In this document: positions 19,968 to 31,882 of the stretch, in pieces | Position numbering within the stretch: the first letter of the stretch is position 1 | Layout: the number at the start of each line of letters is the position of its first letter | Source: Larus michahellis | Taxonomy: Eukaryota; Chordata; Aves; Charadriiformes; Laridae | Assembly: GCF_964199755.1 (NCBI RefSeq) | Contig: NC_133901.1 | Span: forward strand, 11,609,556-11,673,555 | Reading direction: 5' to 3' | Length of the DNA stretch: 64,000 nt | Notes under the pieces: model-generated | What the model was told of the DNA's origin: nothing | Database searches by the model: none | What the model saw: only the letters and a program-made list of their open reading frames with translations | Position numbers and translations under genes: made by a program

Positions 19968-21105
19968 TGCCGGCGGGCGGAGGGGTGCTGCGCGTTTTGC
20001 TGTTGCGTCCGGCAGGGGGGCAGGTGCGGGTGTGGTTGCGGCAGGCGGGTGGGCGTGTGGGGCTGCGGGGCGCGTGGGAGGCTTGTGGAGGTTTTTTGGG
20101 CTGTTGTAGGCTTTTGCCGGCAGGCGGGGGGGTGTTGAGTGTTTTGGTGTTGCGAGTGGGGTGTTGCGGCAGGCGGGTGGGTGTGTGGGGCTGGAGGGCG
20201 CGGGGCGTGTGGGAGTGGTGTGTAAGTATTTTGGGGGGCTGTGTTGGGGCAGGTGCGGGTGTAGTTGCGGCAGGCGGGCGGGTGTGTGGGGCTGCGGGCC
20301 GTGTGGCAGGGGTGTGGAGGTTTTCTGGAGTGTTGCGCGTGGCATGTTGGGTGCTGTAGGCTTTTGGCGGCGGGCGGAGGGGTGTTGAGCGTTTTGGTGT
20401 TGCGGGTGGGGGGTTGTGTCGGGGGGGCAGGTGCGTGTGTGGTTGCGGCAGGCGGGTGGGTGTGTGGGGCTGCAGGGCACGTGGGAGGCTTGTGGAGGTT
20501 TTTTGGGTTGTTGGGTGCTGTAGGCTTTTACCGGCAGGCGGGGAGGCGTTGAGTGTTTTGGTGTTGCGCGTGGGGTGTTGCGGCAGGCGGGTGGGTGTGC
20601 GGGGCTGCGGGGCGTGTAGCAGGGGTGTGGAGGTCTTTTGGGGTGTTGGGTGCTGTATGATTTTGGCGTCGGGCGGAGCGTCTGGCGAGCGTTGTGGTGT
20701 TGCGAGTGGGGTATTGTGGCAGGCGTCGGGGCAGGTGCGCGTGTTGTTGCGGGAGGAGGGAGGGTGTGTGGGGCTGTAGGGCGTGTGCGGTGCGTGAGTG
20801 TGGTGTAAGTACTTAGTGGTGTTGTGTGTGGGGTGTTGTGTTGTGTGAGGTGCGTGTGTTGTTGGGTGAGGCGTGTGTGTGTGTAGGGCAGGGTGCGTGT
20901 GGTGAGGGGTGTGTATTTTTTGCGGGGTGTTGCGTGTGGGGTGTTGTTTTGTGTGAGGTGTGTTGTGGGTAGGTGCGTGTGTTGTGCGTGTGTTTGTGTG
21001 TGTGTGTGTGGTGTGAGGCGTTGTTGTGGGCGTGGGGGTGTGTGTGAGTGCGGGAGGGCGGTGTGGGCGGTGGGTGTGGAGAGGGCTGTTGTGGGGCAGA
21101 GGGGT

Positions 21106-21226
21106 GCCTACGGCCATACCACCCTGAGAACGCCCGATCTCGTCTGATCTCGGAAGCTAAGCAGGGTCGGGCCCGGTTAGTACTTGGATGGGAGACCGCC
21201 TGGGAATACCGGGTGCTGTAGGCTTT
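21106..21226 (+). rRNA. 5S rRNA gene 15 (array consensus)
   Basis: First of 11 genes with the array consensus. The RNA folds on the standard 5S plan: helix I pairs +1 to +9 with +110 to +118, helices II/III form one arm and helices IV/V the other around loop E. Against usual vertebrate 5S RNA it has C at +69 rather than U, giving C69-G106 in place of U.G. The surrounding spacer is that of the C30T genes 1, 6 and 13, so only the gene base differs. Next gene at 1271 bp. Confidence 0.98.
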
Positions 21227-22376
21227 TGCCGGCGGGCGGAGGGGTGCTGCGCGTTTTGCTGTTGCATCCGGCAGGGGGGCAGGTGCGGGTGTGGTTGCGG
21301 CAGGCGGGTGGGCGTGTGGGGCTGCGGGGCGCGTGGGAGGCTTGTGGAGGTTTTTTGGGCTGTTGTAGGCTTTTGCCGGCAGGCGGGGGGGTGTTGAGTG
21401 TTTTGGTGTTGCGAGTGGGGTGTTGCGGCAGGCGGGCGGGTGTGTGGGGCTGGAGGGCGCGGGGCGTGTGGGAGTGGTGTGTAAGTATTTTGGGGGGCTG
21501 TGTTGGGGCAGGTGCGGGTGTAGTTGCGGCAGGCGGGTGGGTGTGTGGGGCTGCGGGCCGTGTGGCAGGGGTGTGGGGGTTTTCTGGAGTGTTGCGCGTG
21601 GCATGTTGGGTGCTGTAGGCTTTTGGCGGCGGGCGGAGGGGTGTTGAGCGTTTTGGTGTTGCGGGTGGGGGGTTGTGTCGGGGGGGCAGGTGCGTGTGTG
21701 GTTGCGGCAGGCGGGTGGGTGTGTGGGGCTGCAGGGCACGTGGGAGGCTTGTGGAGGTTTTTTGGGTTGTTGGGTGCTGTAGGCTTTTGCCGGCAGGCGG
21801 GGGGGCGTTGAGTGTTTTGGTGTTGCGAGTGGGGTGTTGCGGCAGGCGGGTGGGTGTGCGGGGCTGCGGGGCGTGTAGCAGGGGTGTGGAGGTCTTTTGG
21901 GGTGTTGGGTGCTGTATGATTTTGGCATCGGGCGGAGCGTCTGGCGAGCGTTGTGGTGTTGCGAGTGGGGTATTGTGGCAGGCGTCGGGGCAGGTGCGCG
22001 TGTTGTTGCGGGAGGAGGGAGGGTGTGTGGGGCTGTAGGGCATGTGCGGTGCTTGAGTGTGGTGTAAGTACTTAGTGGTGTTGTGTGTGGGGTGTTGTGT
22101 TGTGTGAGGTGCGTGTGTTGTTGGGTGAGGCGTGTGTGTGTGTGTGTGTGTGTGTAGGGCAGGGTGCGTGTGGTGAGGGGTGTGTATTTTTTGCGGGGTG
22201 TTGCGTGTGGGGTGTTGTTTTGTGTGAGGTGTGTTGTGGGTAGGTGCGTGTGTTGTGCGTGTGTTTGTGTGTGTGTGTGTGGTGTGAGGCGTTGTTGTGG
22301 GCGTGGGGGTGTGTGTGAGTGCGGGAGGGCGGTGTGGGCGGTGGGTGTGGAGAGGGCTGTTGTGGGGCAGAGGGGT

Positions 22377-22497
22377 GCCTACGGCCATACCACCCTGAGA
22401 ACGCCCGATCTCGTCTGATCTCGGAAGCTAAGCAGGGTCGGGCCCGGTTAGTACTTGGATGGGAGAGCGCCCGGGAATACCGGGTGCTGTAGGCTTT
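22377..22497 (+). rRNA. 5S rRNA gene 16 (C91G, T96C)
   Basis: Gene 14 type with an added T96C, so box C has two changes. The spacer repeats that of gene 14 2530 bp on. Next gene at 1259 bp, (GT)6. Confidence 0.95.
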
Positions 22498-23635
22498 TGC
22501 CGGCGGGCGGAGGGGTGCTGCGCGTTTTGCTGTTGCGTCCGGCAGGGGGGCAGGTGCGGGTGTGGTTGCGGCAGGCGGGTGGGCGTGTGGGGCTGCGGGG
22601 CGCGTGGGAGGCTTGTGGAGGTTTTTTGGGCTGTTGTAGGCTTTTGCCGGCAGGCGGGGGGGTGTTGAGTGTTTTGGTGTTGCGAGTGGGGTGTTGCGGC
22701 AGGCGGGTGGGTGTGTGGGGCTGGAGGGCGCGGGGCGTGTGGGAGTGGTGTGTAAGTATTTTGGGGGGCTGTGTTGGGGCAGGTGCGGGTGTAGTTGCGG
22801 CAGGCGGGCGGGTGTGTGGGGCTGCGGGCCGTGTGGCAGGGGTGTGGAGGTTTTCTGGAGTGTTGCGCGTGGCATGTTGGGTGCTGTAGGCTTTTGGCGG
22901 CGGGCGGAGGGGTGTTGAGCGTTTTGGTGTTGCGGGTGGGGGGTTGTGTCGGGGGGGCAGGTGCGTGTGTGGTTGCGGCAGGCGGGTGGGTGTGTGGGGC
23001 TGCAGGGCACGTGGGAGGCTTGTGGAGGTTTTTTGGGTTGTTGGGTGCTGTAGGCTTTTACCGGCAGGCGGGGAGGCGTTGAGTGTTTTGGTGTTGCGCG
23101 TGGGGTGTTGCGGCAGGCGGGTGGGTGTGCGGGGCTGCGGGGCGTGTAGCAGGGGTGTGGAGGTCTTTTGGGGTGTTGGGTGCTGTATGATTTTGGCGTC
23201 GGGCGGAGCGTCTGGCGAGCGTTGTGGTGTTGCGAGTGGGGTATTGTGGCAGGCGTCGGGGCAGGTGCGCGTGTTGTTGCGGGAGGAGGGAGGGTGTGTG
23301 GGGCTGTAGGGCGTGTGCGGTGCGTGAGTGTGGTGTAAGTACTTAGTGGTGTTGTGTGTGGGGTGTTGTGTTGTGTGAGGTGCGTGTGTTGTTGGGTGAG
23401 GCGTGTGTGTGTGTAGGGCAGGGTGCGTGTGGTGAGGGGTGTGTATTTTTTGCGGGGTGTTGCGTGTGGGGTGTTGTTTTGTGTGAGGTGTGTTGTGGGT
23501 AGGTGCGTGTGTTGTGCGTGTGTTTGTGTGTGTGTGTGTGGTGTGAGGCGTTGTTGTGGGCGTGGGGGTGTGTGTGAGTGCGGGAGGGCGGTGTGGGCGG
23601 TGGGTGTGGAGAGGGCTGTTGTGGGGCAGAGGGGT

Positions 23636-23756
23636 GCCTACGGCCATACCACCCTGAGAACGCCCGATCTCGTCTGATCTCGGAAGCTAAGCAGGGTCGG
23701 GCCCGGTTAGTACTTGGATGGGCGAGCGCCTGGGAATAGCGGGTGCTGTAGGCTTT
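23636..23756 (+). rRNA. 5S rRNA gene 17 (A88C, C91G, C104G)
   Basis: Gene 3 type without A5G; identical to gene 21. Helix IV and helix V each lose a pair. The next gene is 1670 bp on: a 407 block, (GT)8. Confidence 0.94.
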
Positions 23757-23889
23757 TGCCGGCGGGCGGAGGGGTGCTGCGCGTTTTGCTGTTGCGTCCG
23801 GCAGGGGGGCAGGTGCGGGTGTGGTTGCGGCAGGCGGGTGGGCGTGTGGGGCTGCGGGGCGCGTGGGAGGCTTGTGGAGGTTTTTTGGG

Positions 23890-24296
23890 CTGTTGTAGGC
23901 TTTTGCCGGCAGGCGGGGGGGTGTTGAGTGTTTTGGTGTTGCGAGTGGGGTGTTGCGGCAGGCGGGTGGGTGTGTGGGGCTGGAGGGCGCGGGGCGTGTG
24001 GGAGTGGTGTGTAAGTATTTTGGGGGGCTGTGTTGGGGCAGGTGCGGGTGTAGTTGCGGCAGGCGGGCGGGTGTGTGGGGCTGCGGGCCGTGTGGCAGGG
24101 GTGTGGGGGTTTTCTGGAGTGTTGCGCGTGGCATGTTGGGTGCTGTAGGCTTTTGGCGGCGGGCGGAGGGGTGTTGAGCGTTTTGGTGTTGCGGGTGGGG
24201 GGTTGTGTCGGGGGGTCAGGTGCGCGTGTGGTTGCGGCAGGCGGGTGGGTGTGTGGGGCTGCAGGGCACGTGGGAGGCTTGTGGAGGTTTTTTGGG
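23890..24296 (+). repeat. 407-bp extra sub-repeat block in spacer of gene 17
   Basis: Full SR2 plus SR3 with the CGGGGGGTCAGG variant, placed before the normal SR2-SR5 series. Without the 306 block. Confidence 0.88.
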
Positions 24297-25305
24297 CTGT
24301 TGTAGGCTTTTGCCGGCAGGCGGGGGGGTGTTGAGTGTTTTGGTGTTGCGAGTGGGGTGTTGCGGCAGGCGGGTGGGTGTGTGGGGCTGGAGGGCGCGGG
24401 GCGTGTGGGAGTGGTGTGTAAGTATTTTGGGGGGCTGTGTTGGGGCAGGTGCGGGTGTAGTTGCGGCAGGCGGGCGGGTGTGTGGGGCTGCGGGCCGTGT
24501 GGCAGGGGTGTGGAGGTTTTCTGGAGTGTTGCACGTGGCATGTTGGGTGCTGTAGGCTTTTGGCGGCGGGCGGAGGGGTGTTGAGCGTTTTGGTGTTGCG
24601 GGTGGGGGGTTGTGTCGGGGGGGCAGGTGCGTGTGTGGTTGCGGCAGGCGGGTGGGTGTGTGGGGCTGCAGGGCACGTGGGAGGCTTGTGGAGGTTTTTT
24701 GGGTTGTTGGGTGCTGTAGGCTTTTACCGGCAGGCGGGGGGGCGTTGAGTGTTTTGGTGTTGCGAGTGGGGTGTTGCGGCAGGCGGGTGGGTGTGCGGGG
24801 CTGCGGGGCGTGTAGCAGGGGTGTGGAGGTCTTTTGGGGTGTTGGGTGCTGTATGATTTTGGCGTCGGGCGGAGCGTCTGGCGAGCGTTGTGGTGTTGCG
24901 AGTGGGGTATTGTGGCAGGCGTCGGGGCAGGTGCGCGTGTTGTTGCGGGAGGAGGGAGGGTGTGTGGGGCTGTAGGGCGTGTGCGGTGCGTGAGTGTGGT
25001 GTAAGTACTTAGTGGTGTTGTGTGTGGGGTGTTGTGTTGTGTGAGGTGCGTGTGTTGTTGGGTGAGGCGTGTGTGTGTGTGTGTAGGGCAGGGTGCGTGT
25101 GGTGAGGGGTGTGTATTTTTTGCGGGGTGTTGCGTGTGGGGTGTTGTTTTGTGTGAGGTGTGTTGTGGGTAGGTGCGTGTGTTGTGCGTGTGTTTGTGTG
25201 TGTGTGTGTGGTGTGAGGCGTTGTTGTGGGCGTGGGGGTGTGTGTGAGTGCGGGAGGGCGGTGTGGGCGGTGGGTGTGGAGAGGGCTGTTGTGGGGCAGA
25301 GGGGT

Positions 25306-25426
25306 GCCTACGGCCATACCACCCTGAGAACGCCCGATCTCGTCTGATCTCGGAAGCTAAGCAGGGTCGGGCCCGGTTAGTACTTGGATGGGAGACCGCC
25401 CGGGAATACAGAGTGCTGTAGGCTTT
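25306..25426 (+). rRNA. 5S rRNA gene 18 (helix V variant, possible pseudogene)
   Basis: T96C, C105A, G107A as in gene 12. The SR1 after it is of the CATCC/CTGGCGGG type, also as in gene 12. Next gene at 1678 bp (407 block, (GT)12). Confidence 0.92.
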
Positions 25427-25559
25427 TGCCGGCGGGCGGAGGGGTGCTGCGCGTTTTGCTGTTGCATCCGGCAGGGGGGCAGGTGCGGGTGTGGTTGCGG
25501 CTGGCGGGTGGGCGTGTGGGGCTGCGGGGCACGTGGGAGGCTTGTGGAGGTTTTTTGGG

Positions 25560-25966
25560 CTGTTGTAGGCTTTTGCCGGCAGGCGGGGGGGTGTTGAGTG
25601 TTTTGGTGTTGCGAGTGGGGTGTTGCGGCAGGCGGGTGGGTGTGTGGGGCTGGAGGGCGCGGGGCGTGTGGGAGTGGTGTGTAAGTATTTTGGGGGGCTG
25701 TGTTGGGGCAGGTGCGGGTGTAGTTGCGGCAGGCGGGCGGGTGTGTGGGGCTGCGGGCCGTGTGGCAGGGGTGTGGGGGTTTTCTGGAGTGTTGCGCGTG
25801 GCATGTTGGGTGCTGTAGGCTTTTGGCGGCGGGCGGAGGGGTGTTGAGCGTTTTGGTGTTGCGGGTGGGGGGTTGTGTCGGGGGGTCAGGTGCGCGTGTG
25901 GTTGCGGCAGGCGGGTGGGTGTGTGGGGCTGCAGGGCACGTGGGAGGCTTGTGGAGGTTTTTTGGG
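25560..25966 (+). repeat. 407-bp extra sub-repeat block in spacer of gene 18
   Basis: Full SR2 plus SR3, nearly the same as the block after gene 17. The two neighbouring units therefore share a block although their genes belong to different classes. Confidence 0.88.
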
Positions 25967-26983
25967 CTGTTGTAGGCTTTTGCCGGCAGGCGGGGGGGTG
26001 TTGAGTGTTTTGGTGTTGCGAGTGGGGTGTTGCGGCAGGCGGGTGGGTGTGTGGGGCTGGAGGGCGCGGGGCGTGTGGGAGTGGTGTGTAAGTATTTTGG
26101 GGGGCTGTGTTGGGGCAGGTGCGGGTGTAGTTGCGGCAGGCGGGCGGGTGTGTGGGGCTGCGGGCCGTGTGGCAGGGGTGTGGAGGTTTTCTGGAGTGTT
26201 GCGCGTGGCATGTTGGGTGCTGTAGGCTTTTGGCGGCGGGCGGAGGGGTGTTGAGCGTTTTGGTGTTGCGGGTGGGGGGTTGTGTCGGGGGGGCAGGTGC
26301 GTGTGTGGTTGCGGCAGGCGGGTGGGTGTGTGGGGCTGCAGGGCACGTGGGAGGCTTGTGGAGGTTTTTTGGGTTGTTGGGTGCTGTAGGCTTTTACCGG
26401 CAGGCGGGGGGGCGTTGAGTGTTTTGGTGTTGCGAGTGGGGTGTTGCGGCAGGCGGGTGGGTGTGCGGGGCTGCGGGGCGTGTAGCAGGGGTGTGGAGGT
26501 CTTTTGGGGTGTTGGGTGCTGTATGATTTTGGCGTCGGGCGGAGCGTCTGGCGAGCGTTGTGGTGTTGCGAGTGGGGTATTGTGGCAGGCGTCGGGGCAG
26601 GTGCGCGTGTTGTTGCGGGAGGAGGGAGGGTGTGTGGGGCTGTAGGGCGTGTGCGGTGCGTGAGTGTGGTGTAAGTACTTAGTGGTGTTGTGTGTGGGGT
26701 GTTGTGTTGTGTGAGGTGCGTGTGTTGTTGGGTGAGGCGTGTGTGTGTGTGTGTGTGTGTGTAGGGCAGGGTGCGTGTGGTGAGGGGTGTGTATTTTTTG
26801 CGGGGTGTTGCGTGTGGGGTGTTGTTTTGTGTGAGGTGTGTTGTGGGTAGGTGCGTGTGTTGTGCGTGTGTTTGTGTGTGTGTGTGTGGTGTGAGGCGTT
26901 GTTGTGGGCGTGGGGGTGTGTGTGAGTGCGGGAGGGCGGTGTGGGCGGTGGGTGTGGAGAGGGCTGTTGTGGGGCAGAGGGGT

Positions 26984-27104
26984 GCCTACGGCCATACCAC
27001 CCTGAGAACGCCTGATCTCGTCTGATCTCGGAAGCTAAGCAGGGGCGGGCCCGGTTAGTACTTGGATGGGAGACCGCCCGGGAATACAGAGTGCTGTAGG
27101 CTTT
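26984..27104 (+). rRNA. 5S rRNA gene 19 (most altered copy, likely pseudogene)
   Basis: Five changes: C30T, T62G, T96C, C105A and G107A. T62G lies in box A and removes the A16-U62 pair of helix II; helix V is hit twice. This is the most diverged gene in the window and the best pseudogene candidate. Next gene at 1569 bp. Confidence 0.9.
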
Positions 27105-27237
27105 TGCCGGCGGGCGGAGGGGTGCTGCGCGTTTTGCTGTTGCATCCGGCAGGGGGGCAGGTGCGGGTGTGGTTGCGGCTGGCGGGTGGGCGTGTGGGGC
27201 TGCGGGGCGCGTGGGAGGCTTGTGGAGGTTTTTTGGG

Positions 27238-27543
27238 CTGTTGTAGGCTTTTGCCGGCAGGCGGGGGGGTGTTGAGTGTTTTGGTGTTGCGAGTGGGGTG
27301 TTGCGGCAGGCGGGTGGGTTTGTGGGGCTGCGGGCCGTGTGGCAGGGGTGTGGAGGTTTTCTGGAGTGTTGCGCGAGGCATGTTGGGTGCTGTAGGCTTT
27401 TGGCGGCGGGCGGAGGGGTGTTGAGCGTTTTGGTGTTGCGGGTGGGGGGTTGTGTCGGGGGGTCAGGTGCGCGTGTGGTTGCGGCAGGCGGGTGGGTGTG
27501 TGGGGCTGCAGGGCACGTGGGAGGCTTGTGGAGGTTTTTTGGG
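27238..27543 (+). repeat. 306-bp extra sub-repeat block in spacer of gene 19
   Basis: Short SR2 plus SR3 with CGGGGGGTCAGG; like the block after gene 12 but with the full G run. Confidence 0.88.
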
Positions 27544-28552
27544 CTGTTGTAGGCTTTTGCCGGCAGGCGGGGGGGTGTTGAGTGTTTTGGTGTTGCGAGT
27601 GGGGTGTTGCGGCAGGCGGGTGGGTGTGTGGGGCTGGAGGGCGCGGGGCGTGTGGGAGTGGTGTGTAAGTATTTTGGGGGGCTGTGTTGGGGCAGGTGCG
27701 GGTGTAGTTGCGGCAGGCGGGCGGGTGTGTGGGGCTGCGGGCCGTGTGGCAGGGGTGTGGAGGTTTTCTGGAGTGTTGCGCGTGGCATGTTGGGTGCTGT
27801 AGGCTTTTGGCGGCGGGCGGAGGGGTGTTGAGCGTTTTGGTGTTGCGGGTGGGGGGTTGTGTCGGGGGGGCAGGTGCGTGTGTGGTTGCGGCAGGCGGGT
27901 GGGTGTGTGGGGCTGCAGGGCACGTGGGAGGCTTGTGGAGGTTTTTTGGGTTGTTGGGTGCTGTAGGCTTTTACCGGCAGGCGGGGGGGCGTTGAGTGTT
28001 TTGGTGTTGCGAGTGGGGTGTTGCGGCAGGCGGGTGGGTGTGCGGGGCTGCGGGGCGTGTAGCAGGGGTGTGGAGGTCTTTTGGGGTGTTGGGTGCTGTA
28101 TGATTTTGGCGTCGGGCGGAGCGTCTGGCGAGCGTTGTGGTGTTGCGAGTGGGGTATTGTGGCAGGCGTCGGGGCAGGTGCGCGTGTTGTTGCGGGAGGA
28201 GGGAGGGTGTGTGGGGCTGTAGGGCGTGTGCGGTGCGTGAGTGTGGTGTAAGTACTTAGTGGTGTTGTGTGTGGGGTGTTGTGTTGTGTGAGGTGCGTGT
28301 GTTGTTGGGTGAGGCGTGTGTGTGTGTGTGTAGGGCAGGGTGCGTGTGGTGAGGGGTGTGTATTTTTTGCGGGGTGTTGCGTGTGGGGTGTTGTTTTGTG
28401 TGAGGTGTGTTGTGGGTAGGTGCGTGTGTTGTGCGTGTGTTTGTGTGTGTGTGTGTGGTGTGAGGCGTTGTTGTGGGCGTGGGGGTGTGTGTGAGTGCGG
28501 GAGGGCGGTGTGGGCGGTGGGTGTGGAGAGGGCTGTTGTGGGGCAGAGGGGT

Positions 28553-28673
28553 GCCTACGGCCATACCACCCTGAGAACGCCTGATCTCGTCTGATCTCGG
28601 AAGCTAAGCAGGGTCGGGCCCGGTTAGTACTTGGATGGGAGACCGCCTGGGAATACCGGGTGCTGTAGGCTTT
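28553..28673 (+). rRNA. 5S rRNA gene 20 (C30T)
   Basis: Same gene and downstream spacer type as genes 1, 6 and 13, but the following GT tract is (GT)6, so the next gene is 1259 rather than 1271 bp away. Confidence 0.97.
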
Positions 28674-29811
28674 TGCCGGCGGGCGGAGGGGTGCTGCGCG
28701 TTTTGCTGTTGCATCCGGCAGGGGGGCAGGTGCGGGTGTGGTTGCGGCAGGCGGGTGGGCGTGTGGGGCTGCGGGGCGCGTGGGAGGCTTGTGGAGGTTT
28801 TTTGGGCTGTTGTAGGCTTTTGCCGGCAGGCGGGGGGGTGTTGAGTGTTTTGGTGTTGCGAGTGGGGTGTTGCGGCAGGCGGGCGGGTGTGTGGGGCTGG
28901 AGGGCGCGGGGCGTGTGGGAGTGGTGTGTAAGTATTTTGGGGGGCTGTGTTGGGGCAGGTGCGGGTGTAGTTGCGGCAGGCGGGTGGGTGTGTGGGGCTG
29001 CGGGCCGTGTGGCAGGGGTGTGGGGGTTTTCTGGAGTGTTGCGCGTGGCATGTTGGGTGCTGTAGGCTTTTGGCGGCGGGCGGAGGGGTGTTGAGCGTTT
29101 TGGTGTTGCGGGTGGGGGGTTGTGTCGGGGGGGCAGGTGCGTGTGTGGTTGCGGCAGGCGGGTGGGTGTGTGGGGCTGCAGGGCACGTGGGAGGCTTGTG
29201 GAGGTTTTTTGGGTTGTTGGGTGCTGTAGGCTTTTGCCGGCAGGCGGGGGGGCGTTGAGTGTTTTGGTGTTGCGAGTGGGGTGTTGCGGCAGGCGGGTGG
29301 GTGTGCGGGGCTGCGGGGCGTGTAGCAGGGGTGTGGAGGTCTTTTGGGGTGTTGGGTGCTGTATGATTTTGGCATCGGGCGGAGCGTCTGGCGAGCGTTG
29401 TGGTGTTGCGAGTGGGGTATTGTGGCAGGCGTCGGGGCAGGTGCGCGTGTTGTTGCGGGAGGAGGGAGGGTGTGTGGGGCTGTAGGGCATGTGCGGTGCT
29501 TGAGTGTGGTGTAAGTACTTAGTGGTGTTGTGTGTGGGGTGTTGTGTTGTGTGAGGTGCGTGTGTTGTTGGGTGAGGCGTGTGTGTGTGTAGGGCAGGGT
29601 GCGTGTGGTGAGGGGTGTGTATTTTTTGCGGGGTGTTGCGTGTGGGGTGTTGTTTTGTGTGAGGTGTGTTGTGGGTAGGTGCGTGTGTTGTGCGTGTGTT
29701 TGTGTGTGTGTGTGTGGTGTGAGGCGTTGTTGTGGGCGTGGGGGTGTGTGTGAGTGCGGGAGGGCGGTGTGGGCGGTGGGTGTGGAGAGGGCTGTTGTGG
29801 GGCAGAGGGGT

Positions 29812-29932
29812 GCCTACGGCCATACCACCCTGAGAACGCCCGATCTCGTCTGATCTCGGAAGCTAAGCAGGGTCGGGCCCGGTTAGTACTTGGATGGGCG
29901 AGCGCCTGGGAATAGCGGGTGCTGTAGGCTTT
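29812..29932 (+). rRNA. 5S rRNA gene 21 (A88C, C91G, C104G)
   Basis: Same as gene 17. Its spacer has the TGTCGGCTTTT tail also seen after genes 3 and 8, linking the three units. Next gene at 1569 bp (306 block, (GT)8). Confidence 0.94.
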
Positions 29933-30065
29933 TGCCGGCGGGCGGAGGGGTGCTGCGCGTTTTGCTGTTGCGTCCGGCAGGGGGGCAGGTGCGGGTGTGG
30001 TTGCGGCAGGCGGGTGGGCGTGTGGGGCTGCGGGGCGCGTGGGAGGCTTGTGGAGGTTTTTTGGG

Positions 30066-30371
30066 CTGTTGTAGGCTTTTGCCGGCAGGCGGGGGGGTGT
30101 TGAGTGTTTTGGTGTTGCGAGTGGGGTGTTGCGGCAGGCGGGTGGGTTTGTGGGGCTGCGGGCCGTGTGGCAGGGGTGTGGAGGTTTTCTGGAGTGTTGC
30201 GCGAGGCATGTTGGGTGCTGTCGGCTTTTGGCGGCGGGCGGAGGGGTGTTGAGCGTTTTGGTGTTGCGGGTGGGGGGTTGTGTCGGGGGGGCAGGTGCGC
30301 GTGTGGTTGCGGCAGGCGGGTGGGTGTGTGGGGCTGCAGGGCACGTGGGAGGCTTGTGGAGGTTTTTTGGG
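30066..30371 (+). repeat. 306-bp extra sub-repeat block in spacer of gene 21
   Basis: Matches the first block after genes 3 and 8, but the 407 block that follows it there is missing here. Confidence 0.88.
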
Positions 30372-31380
30372 CTGTTGTAGGCTTTTGCCGGCAGGCGGGG
30401 GGGTGTTGAGTGTTTTGGTGTTGCGAGTGGGGTGTTGCGGCAGGCGGGTGGGTGTGTGGGGCTGGAGGGCGCGGGGCGTGTGGGAGTGGTGTGTAAGTAT
30501 TTTGGGGGGCTGTGTTGGGGCAGGTGCGGGTGTAGTTGCGGCAGGCGGGCGGGTGTGTGGGGCTGCGGGCCGTGTGGCAGGGGTGTGGAGGTTTTCTGGA
30601 GTGTTGCGCGTGGCATGTTGGGTGCTGTAGGCTTTTGGCGGCGGGCGGAGGGGTGTTGAGCGTTTTGGTGTTGCGGGTGGGGGGTTGTGTCGGGGGGGCA
30701 GGTGCGTGTGTGGTTGCGGCAGGCGGGTGGGTGTGTGGGGCTGCAGGGCACGTGGGAGGCTTGTGGAGGTTTTTTGGGTTGTTGGGTGCTGTAGGCTTTT
30801 ACCGGCAGGCGGGGGGGCGTTGAGTGTTTTGGTGTTGCGAGTGGGGTGTTGCGGCAGGCGGGTGGGTGTGCGGGGCTGCGGGGCGTGTAGCAGGGGTGTG
30901 GAGGTCTTTTGGGGTGTTGGGTGCTGTATGATTTTGGCGTCGGGCGGAGCGTCTGGCGAGCGTTGTGGTGTTGCGAGTGGGGTATTGTGGCAGGCGTCGG
31001 GGCAGGTGCGCGTGTTGTTGCGGGAGGAGGGAGGGTGTGTGGGGCTGTAGGGCGTGTGCGGTGCGTGAGTGTGGTGTAAGTACTTAGTGGTGTTGTGTGT
31101 GGGGTGTTGTGTTGTGTGAGGTGCGTGTGTTGTTGGGTGAGGCGTGTGTGTGTGTGTGTAGGGCAGGGTGCGTGTGGTGAGGGGTGTGTATTTTTTGCGG
31201 GGTGTTGCGTGTGGGGTGTTGTTTTGTGTGAGGTGTGTTGTGGGTAGGTGCGTGTGTTGTGCGTGTGTTTGTGTGTGTGTGTGTGGTGTGAGGCGTTGTT
31301 GTGGGCGTGGGGGTGTGTGTGAGTGCGGGAGGGCGGTGTGGGCGGTGGGTGTGGAGAGGGCTGTTGTGGGGCAGAGGGGT

Positions 31381-31501
31381 GCCTACGGCCATACCACCCT
31401 GAGAACGCCCGATCTCGTCTGATCTCGGAAGCTAAGCAGGGTCGGGCCCGGTTAGTACTTGGATGGGAGAGCGCCTGGGAATACCGGGTGCTGTAGGCTT
31501 T
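31381..31501 (+). rRNA. 5S rRNA gene 22 (C91G)
   Basis: C91G only. The next gene is 1136 bp away, the shortest spacing in the window, because one 135-bp sub-repeat is missing. Confidence 0.96.
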
Positions 31502-31882
31502 TGCCGGCGGGCGGAGGGGTGCTGCGCGTTTTGCTGTTGCATCCGGCAGGGGGGCAGGTGCGGGTGTGGTTGCGGCAGGCGGGTGGGCGTGTGGGGCTGC
31601 GGGGCACGTGGGAGGCTTGTGGAGGTTTTTTGGGCTGTTGTAGGCTTTTGCCGGCAGGCGGGGGGGTGTTGAGTGTTTTGGTGTTGCGAGTGGGGTGTTG
31701 CGGCAGGCGGGTGGGTGTGTGGGGCTGGAGGGCGCGGGGCGTGTGGGAGTGGTGTGTAAGTATTTTGGGGGGCTGTGTTGGGGCAGGTGCGGGTGTAGTT
31801 GCGGCAGGCGGGCGGGTGTGTGGGGCTGCGGGCTGTGTGGCAGGGGTGTGGGGGTTTTCTGGAGTGTTGCGCGTGGCATGTT

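Larger units (their letters stand above)
18576..21105 (+). repeat. Two-unit repeat, 2530 bp, copy 1 (genes 13-14)
   Basis: A 1271-bp unit followed by a 1259-bp unit. The same order occurs at genes 1-2, 6-7 and 15-16, with matching spacers, so this pair has been copied as a block several times. Confidence 0.85.
21106..23635 (+). repeat. Two-unit repeat, 2530 bp, copy 2 (genes 15-16)
   Basis: Direct tandem copy of genes 13-14. Differences noticed: C30 in gene 15, T96C in gene 16. The rare GCGCGTGG variant in the spacer of gene 14 is shared, so the duplication came after it. Confidence 0.85.
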
